Translations under genes and position numbers: made by a program
Notes under the pieces: generated by a model
Told to the model about the DNA's origin: nothing
What the model saw: only the letters and a program-made list of their open reading frames with translations
The model's database searches: none
Assembly: GCA_958450365.1 (NCBI GenBank)
Contig: CAUEEP010000750.1
Location: 1,388,501-1,452,500, forward strand
Direction of reading: 5' to 3'
Source of the DNA: Mesorhabditis belari
Lineage: Eukaryota; Nematoda; Chromadorea; Rhabditida; Rhabditidae
DNA: 64,000 bases
Shown here: piece by piece, positions 1 through 10,379 of the stretch
Position numbering within the stretch: the first letter of the stretch is position 1
How the letters are laid out: the number at the start of each line of letters is the position of its first letter

Positions 1-294
1 ACGAGAACTGAAAACAAATTTAAATCTCCAAAAGTTTTCCTAAGCTGTTGGCCTATTGGCCTATAAGCCTATTGGTAAGTCCTACATCTTTCACTCTTCT
101 ACTCTGAATATCAGCTGCTAAAGATACTATGATTGTTTCAAAAGCTAGTGGACCAGTGCAGTGCTTTTTGGCTCAGTGCAGATCAAGCAAGGCCAAGGCT
201 AGAAGCTAGATCTTGTTTGTTTTCTATCTTTGATTGATCTAACCTGGCTTTACTGCAGTCTTAAACCAGAACCGGTTATCGGAGATTTGGTACG

Positions 295-500
295 TGCCCC
301 GCCCATTTTACCATTAGCAATCTAACTGAGCTCAAATATCTTGGTGCTGGGCTGTCCAATTTGATTATTCTTGGTATCATTGGATGCGCCAAGTCTTTCT
401 CTGTCAATTGGTATAAAAACTATTTAAATTGGACAGCTTAATACCAAGATATTTGAGTTCAAAGTTGGATTGGCAATGACAAAAGGGACGGGGCTATTGT
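295..500. repeat. Inverted-repeat element (MITE-like), with partial second copy
   Basis: Arms around 305-385 and 425-500 are reverse complements of each other (caatctaactgagctcaaat against atttgagttcaaagttggat, among others), separated by a short loop. Part of the same element recurs at 822-957, and related segments lie inside the inverted-repeat element at 44262-44912. No coding potential is seen. Inference: non-autonomous hairpin DNA transposon. Confidence 0.6.
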
Positions 501-565
501 GGGACCTTTTATAGGCGCCCTACCCTTTTTGCCATTGTCAATTTAACTTTGAGCTCAAATATCTT

Positions 566-603
566 GTTTTTTTTTTTTTAAATTTTTTGGTTTTTATTTT
601 GGG

Positions 604-653
<50 letters not shown>

Positions 654-782
654 GGTTTGGGGGGTTTTTTTTTTTTTTTTTTTTTGGGTTTTTTTTTTTT
701 TTTTTTTGTTTTTTTTTTTGGGGTGTGGGGGGTTTTGTTGTTTTTTATAATAAATTTTTTTTTTTTTTGGGGGGGGGGGTTT

Positions 783-822
<40 letters not shown>
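566..822. repeat. Extreme T/G homopolymer tract
   Basis: About 250 bases made almost only of long T runs broken by short G runs, with a few A and C. It lies between two copies of the element described at 295-500. The open frames across it are poly-Phe/Gly or poly-Lys/Pro and are not genes. It may be a genuine low-complexity expansion or a consensus failure of the assembly. Confidence 0.85.
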
Positions 823-823
<1 letters not shown>

Positions 824-1044
824 TGCTGGGCTGTCCAATTTAAATATTCTTGGTATCATTGGATGCGCCAAGTCTTTCTCTGTCAATTGGTATAAAAACT
901 ATTTAAATTGAACAGCTCAACACCAAGATATTTGAGCAAAGTTGGATTACCAACGGCAAAGGTCGAAATATTCCTGACTATAAAATCTCCTATTTCACTA
1001 CAGTAAAAATAACAATCCTCTCAACGATCTATTTTACTGCATTC

Positions 1045-2939
1045 TCAATTTAATTTCAAATTATTCACCTGAACGTTGAAGTATTTGGCGAAAGCGATGA
1101 TCTCCTTGGCTCCTCCGCAAACAGCTCCACCATAGCTGGCCCGGCAATTGAAGTAGGCGGCCACTTCACTGAATTTTGAAAGCATATGTTATCATTGCTC
1201 AATTCTTTAGTTCATTTAATATTTAAAATCACTTAAAGTTTGAAAACTGACCGACAATCGACAATCATGTCGAGCCAGTTTGGCTGGAAACAGGTGACGT
1301 TCCAGGTTTCCTCCAAAACCGTTTTGTTGCACCGGTCGAGAATTGGAATCACTAGAATGGGCTTAGGTTTTGAATAATTTTATCTTTGATGCCATCTTTC
1401 AACGATCAGCTTTAGCTTTAGGATTTAAGCTGTCAAAGATTTAGCTTTAAGTTTTATATGAAAAGTTCGCTAGAAGATTTTCATTGAAATTTGCTGCCGT
1501 AAATACTGTAATAGTACCCCAGCCCCATAATGACGGTGCGGAGCGTTGCGTAGTTTAGCTTTGAACGAGTGTTTCTCGACACTGGTTTAGGCTACAATGC
1601 GCGCTTAGGTATCAAAAAATAGCTCTGAATTTCAGCTTTTTTTTGATACCAAAGACGCATTTTTGAACGTACGGGCGCTTGTGAACGTATAAAAAGTTCG
1701 CTAGAAGATTTTCATTGAAATTTGTTTATTTCAAAATTCAAGAAAGCTTTACCTTCATTGAGCACATCGACCGTTTTGCCTGAGCAATAGTATTTGCGAA
1801 TTTTCGGCAAATCTTTTCGCAATTTTTCTCGTCCCTTTTCGGGAATCAACGGGAATGTCTCGTTGTTGACCTCCTTGACGCTCTTCCAATACCTATAAAG
1901 AATTGAATAATTTTATTTCTCATTGCTGAATTATTCTAAAAACCAGCCGAGAAACCCGCCTAACCTAACCTAACCCGATCCGAGGTCGACCTCCCCATGC
2001 GACTCGAATTGTGCGTTTTAAAAAATCCAAAAGCACGTTGCACAACTACATGTAATTCTCTATTCAACGGCGCAAAAATCATTGCAAATAGTCCTCTGGG
2101 GGATGAGTAGCGCGCACAGACAGACAGACAGACGGACGGAGAGACAGACGGACAGACGGACGGACAGACAGACGGCCAGACAGACAGACAGACAGACGGA
2201 CGGAGAGACAGACGGACAGACAGACGGACATACGTACGGATAGACAGACGGACAGACGTACGGACAGACCGACGGACAGGCAGACGTCATAGTCCCTTTA
2301 TATATAGTAGATAAAAGCCTCACTTGCACAAAGCATCTCCAGGGAGATCCTCGCCGCTGTCCGAATCCAAGCTCAAATTCTTAGACGACTTAGCGGCTAA
2401 AAAGAGTTTTGTAAGGGAAAGCAATCAAAAATCTTTTCAGAATACTTTAAAAACGTTTACTTTAAACTTTAATGTGATAAAAAATAACATTACCGTATTC
2501 TCTCTAATAGTAGTGCACCCTGATCGTCACCTAAATTGCTCGAAATCTCGAGAAGCGCTTATCAGAACCTATCGATGAAGGGTCAGAAAATGTAGCTGAC
2601 AATGAGATCTTGCGGGGCGATTTGAGTGTTTAGCTTCTGTGAAAACTTAGAAACCGTAAAATAGTCATCAACTCGGCTCGGCGGGTTGCACTACTATTAG
2701 AGAGAATACGATAACCGGATACAGCTCAAAGGAGGGTCCGAATTAGGGCGGATTCTCACTAAAGTTGTCGACATATAGGTAAGTAATAAATTTTCTTTAA
2801 AAACTAATAACGGATTCAAATTCCGCACTACTATTAGAGAGAATACGGTATTTGATTAAAGAATACATTAAAGACTCAAAAACTTACCATAAATCCCAAC
2901 AGCCAAACAGAAAAGAGCAAGAAGAACTCGCTGAACCAT
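1045..2939 (-). CDS. Small secreted cysteine-rich protein, DUF19-like spacing (5 exons, 162 aa)
   Basis: Exons on the minus strand: 2888-2939, 2324-2396, 1753-1892, 1252-1351, 1045-1168. All four junctions agree in phase, with GT donors and AG acceptors, giving 163 codons including the stop. Residues 1-18 (MVQRVLLALFCLAVGIYA) are a signal peptide. The mature part is Lys-rich at first and then carries spaced cysteines (LCKYW, KYYC, LDRC, VTCFQ, IVDCR, YFNCR, AVCGG). The closing pattern C-x(n)-W...C...YFNC...CGG resembles nematode-expanded DUF19 (T20D4.11-like) extracellular domains. That family call is from memory and tentative; the secreted nature is well supported. The last exon could instead splice on at CAG|gtgaat near 1068, but the frame closes only seven codons later. 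Intron 1 carries a TIR element and intron 2 a microsatellite. Confidence 0.7.
1455..1725. repeat. Direct repeats flanking an inserted segment in an intron
   Basis: A segment of about 35 bases beginning aaaagttcgctagaagattt occurs at 1458-1492 and again at 1691-1725. About 200 bases lie between, containing a small imperfect hairpin (gataccaaa/tatcaaaaa near 1608-1660). It sits in the third intron of the 1045-2939 gene. It is either a local duplication or an insertion with an unusually long target duplication. Confidence 0.5.
2104..2312. repeat. (ACAG/ACGG)n microsatellite with conserved 3' flank
   Basis: Tetranucleotide array of GACAGACGGACAG type from about 2117 to 2286, followed by tttatatatagtagat. 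A second copy at 26493-26570 has the same array type followed by tttatatatagtagat. The shared non-repetitive flank suggests that both are the tail of one dispersed element, not independent microsatellites. The array lies in an intron of the 1045-2939 gene. Confidence 0.7.
2492..2712. repeat. TIR element, CTCTAATAGTAGTGCACCC family
   Basis: Starts with gtattctctctaatagtagt and ends with the inverse actattagagagaatac. Related copies lie at about 35085-35268 (partial), 35333-35551 (complete) and a larger derivative at 55926-56461. A solo end lies at 2826-2850. The internal sequence is non-coding and conserved between copies (gaacc-atcgatg...gtagctgac). A non-autonomous DNA transposon. Confidence 0.75.
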
Positions 2940-3279
2940 TTGTGATGAGCGAAATGAAAAATCGAAGCTCTCAATATCGGATTCATTTCAAATTTAAAGC
3001 GTGATTTTATTTTGTCTACTGCAATTCTTTTTCAACATCCCATTTCATTTCATGATTCCATTTCAGCCAGATGAATCAGATTTGGATAAATTTGTCATTG
3101 GGCAAATTTTAGATTGAAACTGTTTATCAAAAAAAGAAAATTTCGCAACGTTAAGTTATCAAGAAATTTACTTTTCCATTTCCAGGGAAATCCTCGCCGC
3201 TTTCTGCCAGATTCTCGCTGAGCCTTTCAGCCAGATTCTGTAAAATTGTAAAATCTTTCTGCTAAACGATTTGTTTATA

Positions 3280-3814
3280 CAGGGTGCGTCATAATTATTG
3301 CAACAAGAGTTTTCCAGAGTCAACAAGACCGTTTTCCAAACAGCTTTCTTATTTTTTTTGCCCCCTTTTTTGTTGTGTTGCGTTCTATCTTCTTTATTCT
3401 TGCCTAATTGCCTCCCGCTCACACGAAGAAGACGGTTCAGGACTGGTGTGTGGCCAACTTTCCCTCAGTGATCACCAAGGATGAATGGCCTCCAAACTCA
3501 CCGGATCTCAATGTGATGGACTTTTCCATTTGGGCAATCTTAGAGGAAAACACACAAGTTTAGATTCTTTGAAGAAGTCTTTGACCAAAGGATGGAAGGC
3601 GACTCCTCAAGATGACATTCGGGCCGCAGTGGAGACATATCCGAACCGATTAAGGGCTGTTATCAAGGCAAAAGGCGGTCATATCGAATGATCTCTTGTT
3701 TCCTTATTTGTTACTGTTAAATAAAGCTATTTCTGTTTAAAAATCTTCTTCCAGTGAAACTTCTTGGTGTGCAATGCCTTGAGTATCTTGTTGCAATAAT
3801 TATGACGCACCCTG
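3280..3814 (+). mobile_element. maT-type (DD37D Tc1/mariner) transposon, internally deleted copy A
   Basis: Terminal inverted repeats of about 27 bp (CAGGGTGCGTCATAATTATT at the left end, its inverse at the right) flanked by TA. The only coding remnant is the C-terminal part of a transposase (about 3409-3691), containing WPPNSPDLN-type and RAVIKAKGGHIE motifs, with a 17-base deletion after AILE. Other copies are at 37925-38502, 48016-48172 (left end only) and 48437-48957. It ends 270 bp upstream of the 3' end of the neighbouring minus-strand gene. Confidence 0.9.
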
Positions 3815-4087
3815 TACACTTCGGAATCATTACGCGTTCTCCTTTCCTTCCTGCAGCCTGAAAAAGATCAAAACTCAGTGATCGATTAAAGTGCACAAAA
3901 GAAGATAAACGCAATCTTTCTGGTGGATTCAATTTCAGCTTTTCAGAGTTTACAACTGTTTAAATGCAATTCTCAAATCATTTTATGCTTGTAAATTGAA
4001 ATAACATCAAAATCTATACAAAATTCAACAAAATCTTTAAAAGACTCACAATTTTTCCATTGGAATCTACAATTTGTCAACAAGCAA
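3815..4087. other. Intergenic, no feature seen
   Basis: AT-rich spacer between the DD37D element and the last exon of the next minus-strand gene. I see no coding frame, RNA gene or clear repeat in it. Confidence 0.5.
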
Positions 4088-7000
4088 TCAAATTCCTGAA
4101 AACTTATTCATCACAACAAGTAACAGTAATGAATAAATCAAAGAAATTCTCGTGTCAATCTTTGTTGTTGTAGGTTGTGGATTTGTGGAGAGCGTTGAAC
4201 CCACAGAAGTACTGTTTACTGGAAGCGCAGTGGGAGTTGTTTCGTTTGAAGTAACTGGAGAAATTGGGATCGTGATTGAGACAGTCATTGCTGTATTTGT
4301 TGAAGAAGGGACAGTTGCTGAAGTTTGAGTGGTCACGTTTGATGTGGAGGCTAAAAAAACATTATTGTACATATTGGGCGAGTCTTGAATGAGGATTCAA
4401 GCTTTGAAGGTGCATAACTTTCAACATAACAGCTAAATCCGCTAATTGGTAGAATTACTGATTACTGAAGAAAAGAAATTACTGATCAAAAAAGTAATTT
4501 TGTGTTTTTCTAAAAAAGATGGAGTCTGATCGATAGTGGATCCGAACCAGGGGAAAAAAGTTGGGCTAGCAACGACTGACGACTATCAAACCAAACCACT
4601 ATGACTGTCCTGGGCCCATCGACCAGACCCTAACCTGGCCAGGGTCAGGCTCTGGTCTGGTCTGACTTACAGGTTGAACACGGTTAAGCCTAAGCCTAAG
4701 CCTAAGCCTAAGCCTGAGCCTAAGCCTAAGCCTAAGCCTAAGCCTAAGCCTAAGCCTAAGCCTAAGCCTAAGCCTGAGTCTAAGCCTGAGCCTAAGCCTA
4801 ACCCAAGGCTACAGAGGCAACAAGATTGGTCTGCCAGAAAGACGCTGTTTGGCAAAATACGCTAGCTTGCTGTTTGGCAAAATTTGCCGAAACTTTAAAG
4901 GTCAATCTCGAAAATGGCTTATGAGGATTTGAAAGTTTTAGCAATAGTGAAAAATTTAGTAGAGTTTGAACACAGTTCCGGCTTCGATTTCGGTTTTCAC
5001 CATGCCCAAATTCTTGAGGTTAATCTTTCCCTTAAATTTGGAGTCTTTTTGCTACAATTTTTCTACACCCTATTAAACTATTGTGTCACTTAAACCGTAG
5101 CTAAATTATAGAACAATGTGACTTGAGCTTTCTGACTCTGACTTGAGCGTTCTGCCTCGATTTTCTTAGAACTGGCTAACCCAATTAACGTCTATTAAAT
5201 AGCATTTAAAGTTTTGCTGTTTTATAGAAGGTTTTTGAAACAAACCAGTTCTCATTGTTGTTGTGGTTGTCGACAAAGTTGTAGTCGTCGTCATCGTACC
5301 AATACTGCTTTGCACCGTACTCGTACTTGTTGTTGACATCGTCTCATTTCTTATCATGTACCAAACCAAGTAGCCCTTTTTCTGCTGGGTTGTTGAAGGA
5401 TTCCAGATAATCTAAAAGTTTTGCAAAAAAGCTATTAAAGTCGGCAAACTTTGAACGTTTGTCCCCACATGTCGCCCAAAATGTAGCCGCTGATCGAGGT
5501 GCTCACGCTGAATTGGAATTTTGAAATTGAATGGATTGCTTGATAGACAGTTTAGTATATATGTCGTAGTCGTTTACGAAATTCAGCCGTTAACGAATGA
5601 TTCGTTAGCGGCTGAATTTCGTAAACGGCTATATGTTCAATCTTTTCTGGAAATGAAAAGCCGCCAAAAACAAATGCCGCGCCAAGCAACTCTTCACCGC
5701 CAACGAAGAGAGTTCTATAAAAAGGCAGAAAAGGTTTTTTTGTCCTTTTTTTGTCTAAGAATCTACCATAGAAAAATAGTTAAATTTTCTATTAAAACAA
5801 AGCGTGAAATGATTGCAGATTTGAGTGTTGAGTTACACTTAATACCGAGTCCAGGTAATTATTGAATCCCTGTAGACTGGGCTGGACTGGGCTGGACTGG
5901 GCTGGACTGGGCTGGACTGGGCTGGACTAAACTGGATCAATGAGTTGATCATGCTAATTGAGATTTTATAGTTAAAACAGAATCATGTACTGTTTAGTAG
6001 ACATGGGTCAGTTCATCAATTCCTTAGTCCAATCAGCCATTGAATTGAAATAAAGTCCTTTCAGTCCATTCAGCTCAACCCCGTCAGCCAGTCCAGTCTG
6101 ATGTTGGACAGGGCCGGTCCGTGTATCAGTCCTTTCAGTCCATTCAGCTCAACCCCGTCAGCCAGTCCAGTCTGATCTTGAACAGGACCGGTCCGTGGAT
6201 CAGTCCTTTCAGTCCATTCAGCTCAACCCCGTCAGCCAGTCGAGTCTGATGTTGGACAGGACCGGTCCGTGGATCAGATTGGATTACGTTGCATGTTTAT
6301 TATTTGATACAGCTTTTTTACTTGCTAGCAGCCATTTGATTCCCCGAGTAATCGGTTGTTTGGAAGTTCAGGTAGCCACCATTGCTTAGCATCGCGTCTT
6401 TCACTGTGAACACAATCGGGAGGAATGGATATGTTTCTGAAAAATTACATGTCTTCAGTTGAGGAAAAAACCAAGGATATTATGTTTTATTATATTCTGA
6501 TCTTATGTTTTACCCTAATATAAAAAACTGGCAAAGTACGGTAACTTTAAAGTTATGTTCATTTATAAAACAGCTCGCTCAAAGTCTCAACCATTCAAGG
6601 CCTCAACCATTCAAGCCTCAACCATTCAAGGCCTCAACCAGGTTATTCCCATAAAGCCTCAACCATTCAAGGCCTCAACCATTCAAGCTTATTCCCGTGT
6701 GGCCCATTGACTCGGTGAAATTCTCAGTCTCTCCAAACGGCTCCAAATATTCGTAACTCATGCTGAACCCATTCGATGGTTGATAGGAATCAACAATGAT
6801 TGTGGCTAAATGCTTGTAGTTTAAGAATTCCAAGGAAATCTCTTACCTTTATCTAAAACAGAGTACATAATCCTGGCCGTGCAATTCTCCTGGATCAAAA
6901 GAGTGAATGCTGATGTCCTGACGTAGCTCGATTGATACATGGGAATGTTGTCATTTCTAAAGGAGTTTTAAAAGGTAAAAATATTGGTTTTACGTGAATT

Positions 7001-9695
7001 CATAGATCTTGAGCCGATCTCTGGCTGAATAACTCGGAATGTGACCGGCCAAAACGGAAATTGAGCAATTCGGAGAAACCTGAAATTATAATACTTAGTT
7101 TGTAGAGATTAAGGTTAAAATATTTTCTTTTCTTTCCCAATTCTTTACCCCCCTAAGGCAACAAAGCCTCAGCGCATTTCAAATTTTTAGTTGATTTCTG
7201 CATCTCCTTTCTTTGGGAAGCATTTCAGAATCTTTCAAAACATTTTTGACAAGTCCTCAAGACAGGACATGGCCTCAAACTTGGGTAATTAAATCGGAAT
7301 TCGAGGTGTCTGTCGCGCTATCAGGGAAGGTCGTGTGCTAGTTGGCAAATTTTCCTACGAGACAAATGAACGGTACACACAGCGTCGTCTCGTGACAGTC
7401 ACAAGGTTATTTCGTTGAATCACAAATGGAATCAGTTTTTCCGTTATTAGTGAGTTCTAAATTTGCAGCCTTGGGTGAGTGGATTGCCTGTGGATTTGTT
7501 TCTTGCGTTCCAAAATTTTACAAGACACTTTTACAAGGTTTTAGGCCTATTCAAACCCTTTCAAACCCACCGTCGGGGCAAAGAGTTTCACATTCGCATA
7601 GCTAGCCCTGCCCATCACCAGCGTCACACTTCTAATCCCATTCTCGAGTCGAACCGTATTCATAGCCCCATTTTGACCGGGGATTAGTTGAAGATTCGTT
7701 GGCTGCCAATCAGCTGAATGGTTTACAATTTTCAGCAAATTTTTTTTAAACGAACTTTCTCCATTCACGCCGTTCCATAACCGGAATGAAGCAAGGAAAG
7801 TGGGAGTCGTTCCATTAACACCAAGACTTGTAAGCAAGCTGATCGGTCCGGGAATGATAAACCAAACTGATGAAGTGACTTGATCATAACTAAAATGAAA
7901 TTTTTTACATCAAATTTGTCATACTACCGATTTAAAATTTGAAAACTTGCGTGTAATTCTTGGTTGGCGAAGTGAAAGAGAAAATGGTGTTGTTAACATC
8001 GGAGACCTCGAATTCAACGTAAATTTGGCAATCCGTGCAATTGAGTGAAACGGTGAGCGTCTAGAAAACAAGTTATCGAATTAGCTGGAAGATTTGAGAT
8101 CCTCATAGTAACGTGTTTGCTAAAAAGCGTTAATTTTCGAAAACTACTGCAGTCTTGCTCTAGCTTTCACTATTTATATGCTTTAATTATAGTGCCAACT
8201 TTTTGAAAAATTAGCTGGAAAATGTCTAATTTATTTTAGAAGTGGCAAGTCTTATATAGAGAATTATAGCCCTGACTCTCGGCAACATTTATCTACCAAA
8301 ACTTTGCGATTAGACTTATACAACTCATTTAACAAGCGCTTGAATGAGCGCTAGTCTCCGGCGATCTCTCCGGCGATCTGCCATTATTCACCATTTTCTA
8401 CATTAAAAAATTACATTCAGAAAAGTTGTTTTCAGTCAAATTTGTGATAATTTTATCCAAAAAAATGTTTTCAACAAATTTAGCTGAACAGCTGATATAA
8501 CGAGATACGGATATGAACTAAATATCGAAAATACTCAAATTTTACCTTTTCCCCTGATCCTCCAAAAAGAGCTTGACATCAACTTAAATTTTGGTTATGC
8601 TAGTTCAGCCAAAACAATTCAGTGTGATTCTTAATGTTATTAAGTGATGTTAAACGCTATTTTTGCATTGAAGAAATATTGAAAAGCTTTTCTTAACAAT
8701 TTTGAATAAAGAAAAGTGGCCAAATGGCAGATTCGCCGGAGATGTCGACTAGCGCTCATTCAAGCGCTTGTCGAATAAGTAAAATAAGCCAAATCGAGAA
8801 GTTTTTGGTAGATAAATGTTTCCGAGAATTAGGACTACAATTCTCTATATAACACTTGCCAGTTTTGAAATAAATTAGATATTTCTCGGCTACTTTTCCA
8901 AAAAATGTCGCTAGAATTAGGGCGTATAGTTAGGGCGAGTGAAAGCTAGAGCAAGACTGCAATGGCGGATTGCCGGAGAGATCGCCAGAGACTAGTGCTC
9001 ATTCGAGCACTTGTTGAATGAGTTGTATAAGTCTAATCGAGAAGTTTTTGGTAGATAAACGTTGTCGAGAATTAGGACTACAATTCTCTATATAACACTT
9101 GCCACTTTTGAAATGAACTAGACATTTCCCAGATACTTTTCCAAAAAGGTGTGGCTATACTTTGCGGTCACCCTGTACATTTGTTGTGATTCATTAAGAG
9201 CTCATAAGGGATACAGAATTATATCAAAAAGCGTTTATAATAAAGCGCTAAACTGAGAACAAGATTACGGCAGATTTCGAAAAGTGACATTTATAAGAAA
9301 ACGCGTTACCAGCAAAAACAAATTCCGACAAATGAAATTGTCTAACTTTTTCTTTTTAAAAATATTTAACCATTGAATTCTTATATACTTATTTTATTTA
9401 AACTCATTGAGCTCTTTGAACTTTGTTGGATGTCGTCTATTGATGACACAAAAAGACGCTTATTTTTGTAGTATGCTGTTATAAAATGTTATAAAATGCG
9501 ATCACACTGTTTCAGTTGAAATTCGTTTCATTTACAAACCTGATAATTCAACAGTTTCTCTCCATAAGCTACGTACGAAGCAGAATCGTTTGTTAAAGTA
9601 ATTTCCCGATCAGCAAATATCAATCCTTAAAAAGGTTCATTTAAAAATGAATTTTTAAAAAAACCTGGCAATAAAACAAACACCAAAAGAAGCAT
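4088..9695 (-). CDS. Secreted/surface protein with CUB-like repeats and Thr/Ser-rich stalk (11 exons, 489 aa)
   Basis: Minus-strand exons: 9665-9695, 9540-9625, 7951-8060, 7571-7889, 6994-7079, 6847-6956, 6680-6805, 6322-6436, 5450-5507, 5246-5411, 4088-4350. Every junction agrees in phase. Signal peptide about 1-16 (MLLLVFVLLPGLIFA). Two extracellular segments follow, with N-glycosylation sites (NCT, NNT, NYT, NGT) and CUB-like phrases (SARDRLKIYEF, TSAFTLLIQENC, GFSMSYEYL, then GGYLNFQTTDYSG, GYILGDMWGQTFKIIWN, GYLVWYMIRN). The last about 120 residues are a Thr/Ser-rich mucin-like stalk ending in a hydrophobic stretch (LIYSLLLLVVM), which suits a GPI anchor signal. Exon 4 may hide a 42-nt in-frame intron (7731-7772). 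Intron 3 needs a GC-AG donor (gcaagt). The CUB assignment rests on pattern only. Confidence 0.75.
4684..4803. repeat. Interstitial telomere-type repeat (TAAGCC)n
   Basis: About 20 tandem hexamers of TAAGCC (reverse complement GGCTTA, a rotation of TTAGGC), with a few TGAGCC and TGAGTC variants. TTAGGC is the telomere repeat of most rhabditid nematodes. The block sits in the last intron of the 4088-9695 gene. Long open frames on both strands here (KPKPKP or LGLGLG) are repeat artefacts. Confidence 0.92.
5567..5632. repeat. Short perfect palindrome family (gtttacgaaattcagccgtt)
   Basis: Inverted repeat: gccgtttacgaaattcagcc... pairs with ggctgaatttcgtaaacggc around a small loop. Related copies lie at 50862-50935 and 51268-51365, each beside a tatatatgtcgta motif. 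Non-coding; it lies in an intron of the 4088-9695 gene. Confidence 0.7.
5876..5932. repeat. 10-bp tandem repeat tgggctggac
   Basis: Five to six direct copies of the decamer tgggctggac in an intron of the 4088-9695 gene. No other function is visible. Confidence 0.85.
6053..6276. repeat. 74-bp minisatellite, three copies
   Basis: Three consecutive, nearly identical 74-bp units starting at cctttcagtccattcagctc and ending near ggtccgtg(g/t)atcag. They lie in the intron between exons 8 and 9 of the 4088-9695 gene. Differences are single bases, so the array is young. Confidence 0.85.
6585..6690. repeat. 15-16 bp minisatellite overlapping a splice donor
   Basis: About six units of ctcaaccattcaaggc(c) with one interruption. 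The array runs into exon 7 of the 4088-9695 gene. The 5' splice site of that exon (AATG|gttgag on the minus strand, boundary at 6680/6679) lies inside the last unit, so each repeat unit carries a copy of the same potential donor. Confidence 0.75.
8120..9178. repeat. Family G element cluster (ends CAGGGTGACCGCAAAGTATAG)
   Basis: 8180-8400 is repeated in inverted orientation at 8725-8960 and again at 8961-9178, which ends in the inverse of cagggtgaccgcaaagtata. Characteristic internal motifs are caagcgcttgaatgagcgct, tagagaattatagccct and acatttatctacc. Other copies: 23135-23415, 33740-34090, 34090-34380, 58748-58965 and a fragment at 44085-44145. It lies in an intron of the 4088-9695 gene. A non-autonomous TIR transposon, with no ORF. 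Confidence 0.75.
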
Positions 9696-10170
9696 TTAAG
9701 CAGAAATTTTCACGAATGATTCCAAAATTTACAAGCGGCTTTCGTTTTTTACAACAGCTCCGAAAGATTGGTTGTAAGTTGTAAATGGGAAAAAGAAAAT
9801 GATAACGCTAGATATACTAGGGGAAATCTGGATGGAATTTGGAAAAAGCTAGAAAGACAATAGAGAATAAAGTACAATGAAAGAAAACTTTTAGGAAATT
9901 TGAACTTTCAAATATTCTCCAATATTCTCCAACTTTGGATTATCGAAATTTTTACCAAGATTTGAATAGCGAGCTTCTAGAGAACTTTTAGAGAACTTTT
10001 AGAGAACTTTTAGAGCACCAATTCACGGTTTTTGCTTAAAGAAGGATCTAAATTAGGACCAATCCTCACTAGAACCAAAAGAAAGCAAAAAGCCGAAGCA
10101 TTTCGTTTTTTTTTGCTAAGAATAAGATGTAAACTGTTGTAAGCTTTTTTACCTGAAAATTTCTCAATTA

Positions 10171-10376
10171 TTAGGTTGTTCGGATATAAACCAGCGTTTT
10201 AGTCGTTTATCTTAAAAGCAGAAACAACACAGTTTAATCCAAAATATATTTACCATTATTATTGATTACTTCTTGCCATCTTTGGCGCAAAGAATTGATA
10301 CCGCTCTTGAAAAACTCAGCCGGCTGTGACTCGAGAAACTTGGCGGCCCAATTCTGGACATCTTCACGAGTTTTGA
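10171..10376 (-). pseudogene. Mariner transposase C-terminal fragment with one TIR
   Basis: Minus-strand reading ends in FLESQPAEFFKSGINSLRQR and a closing NNNGKYILD-stop at 10234. This is the typical C-terminus of mariner (DD34D) transposases. The terminal repeat ttaggttgttcggatataaa follows at 10171. The upstream part of the element is missing and is replaced by family R repeat sequence. Related TIR ends are at 36660-36692 and 58160-58184. Confidence 0.85.
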
Positions 10377-10379
10377 ATT

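Noticed and set aside
587..911. Open frames of up to 102 codons on both strands
   Set aside because: They are translations of the T/G homopolymer block (poly-Phe/Gly, poly-Lys/Pro) and have no protein character.
2060..2329. 89-codon minus frame rich in CPSVCLSV
   Set aside because: Created by the ACAG/ACGG microsatellite; all frames of such an array stay open.
4667..4865. Overlapping frames of KP and LG repeats
   Set aside because: Both are readings of the telomere hexamer array.
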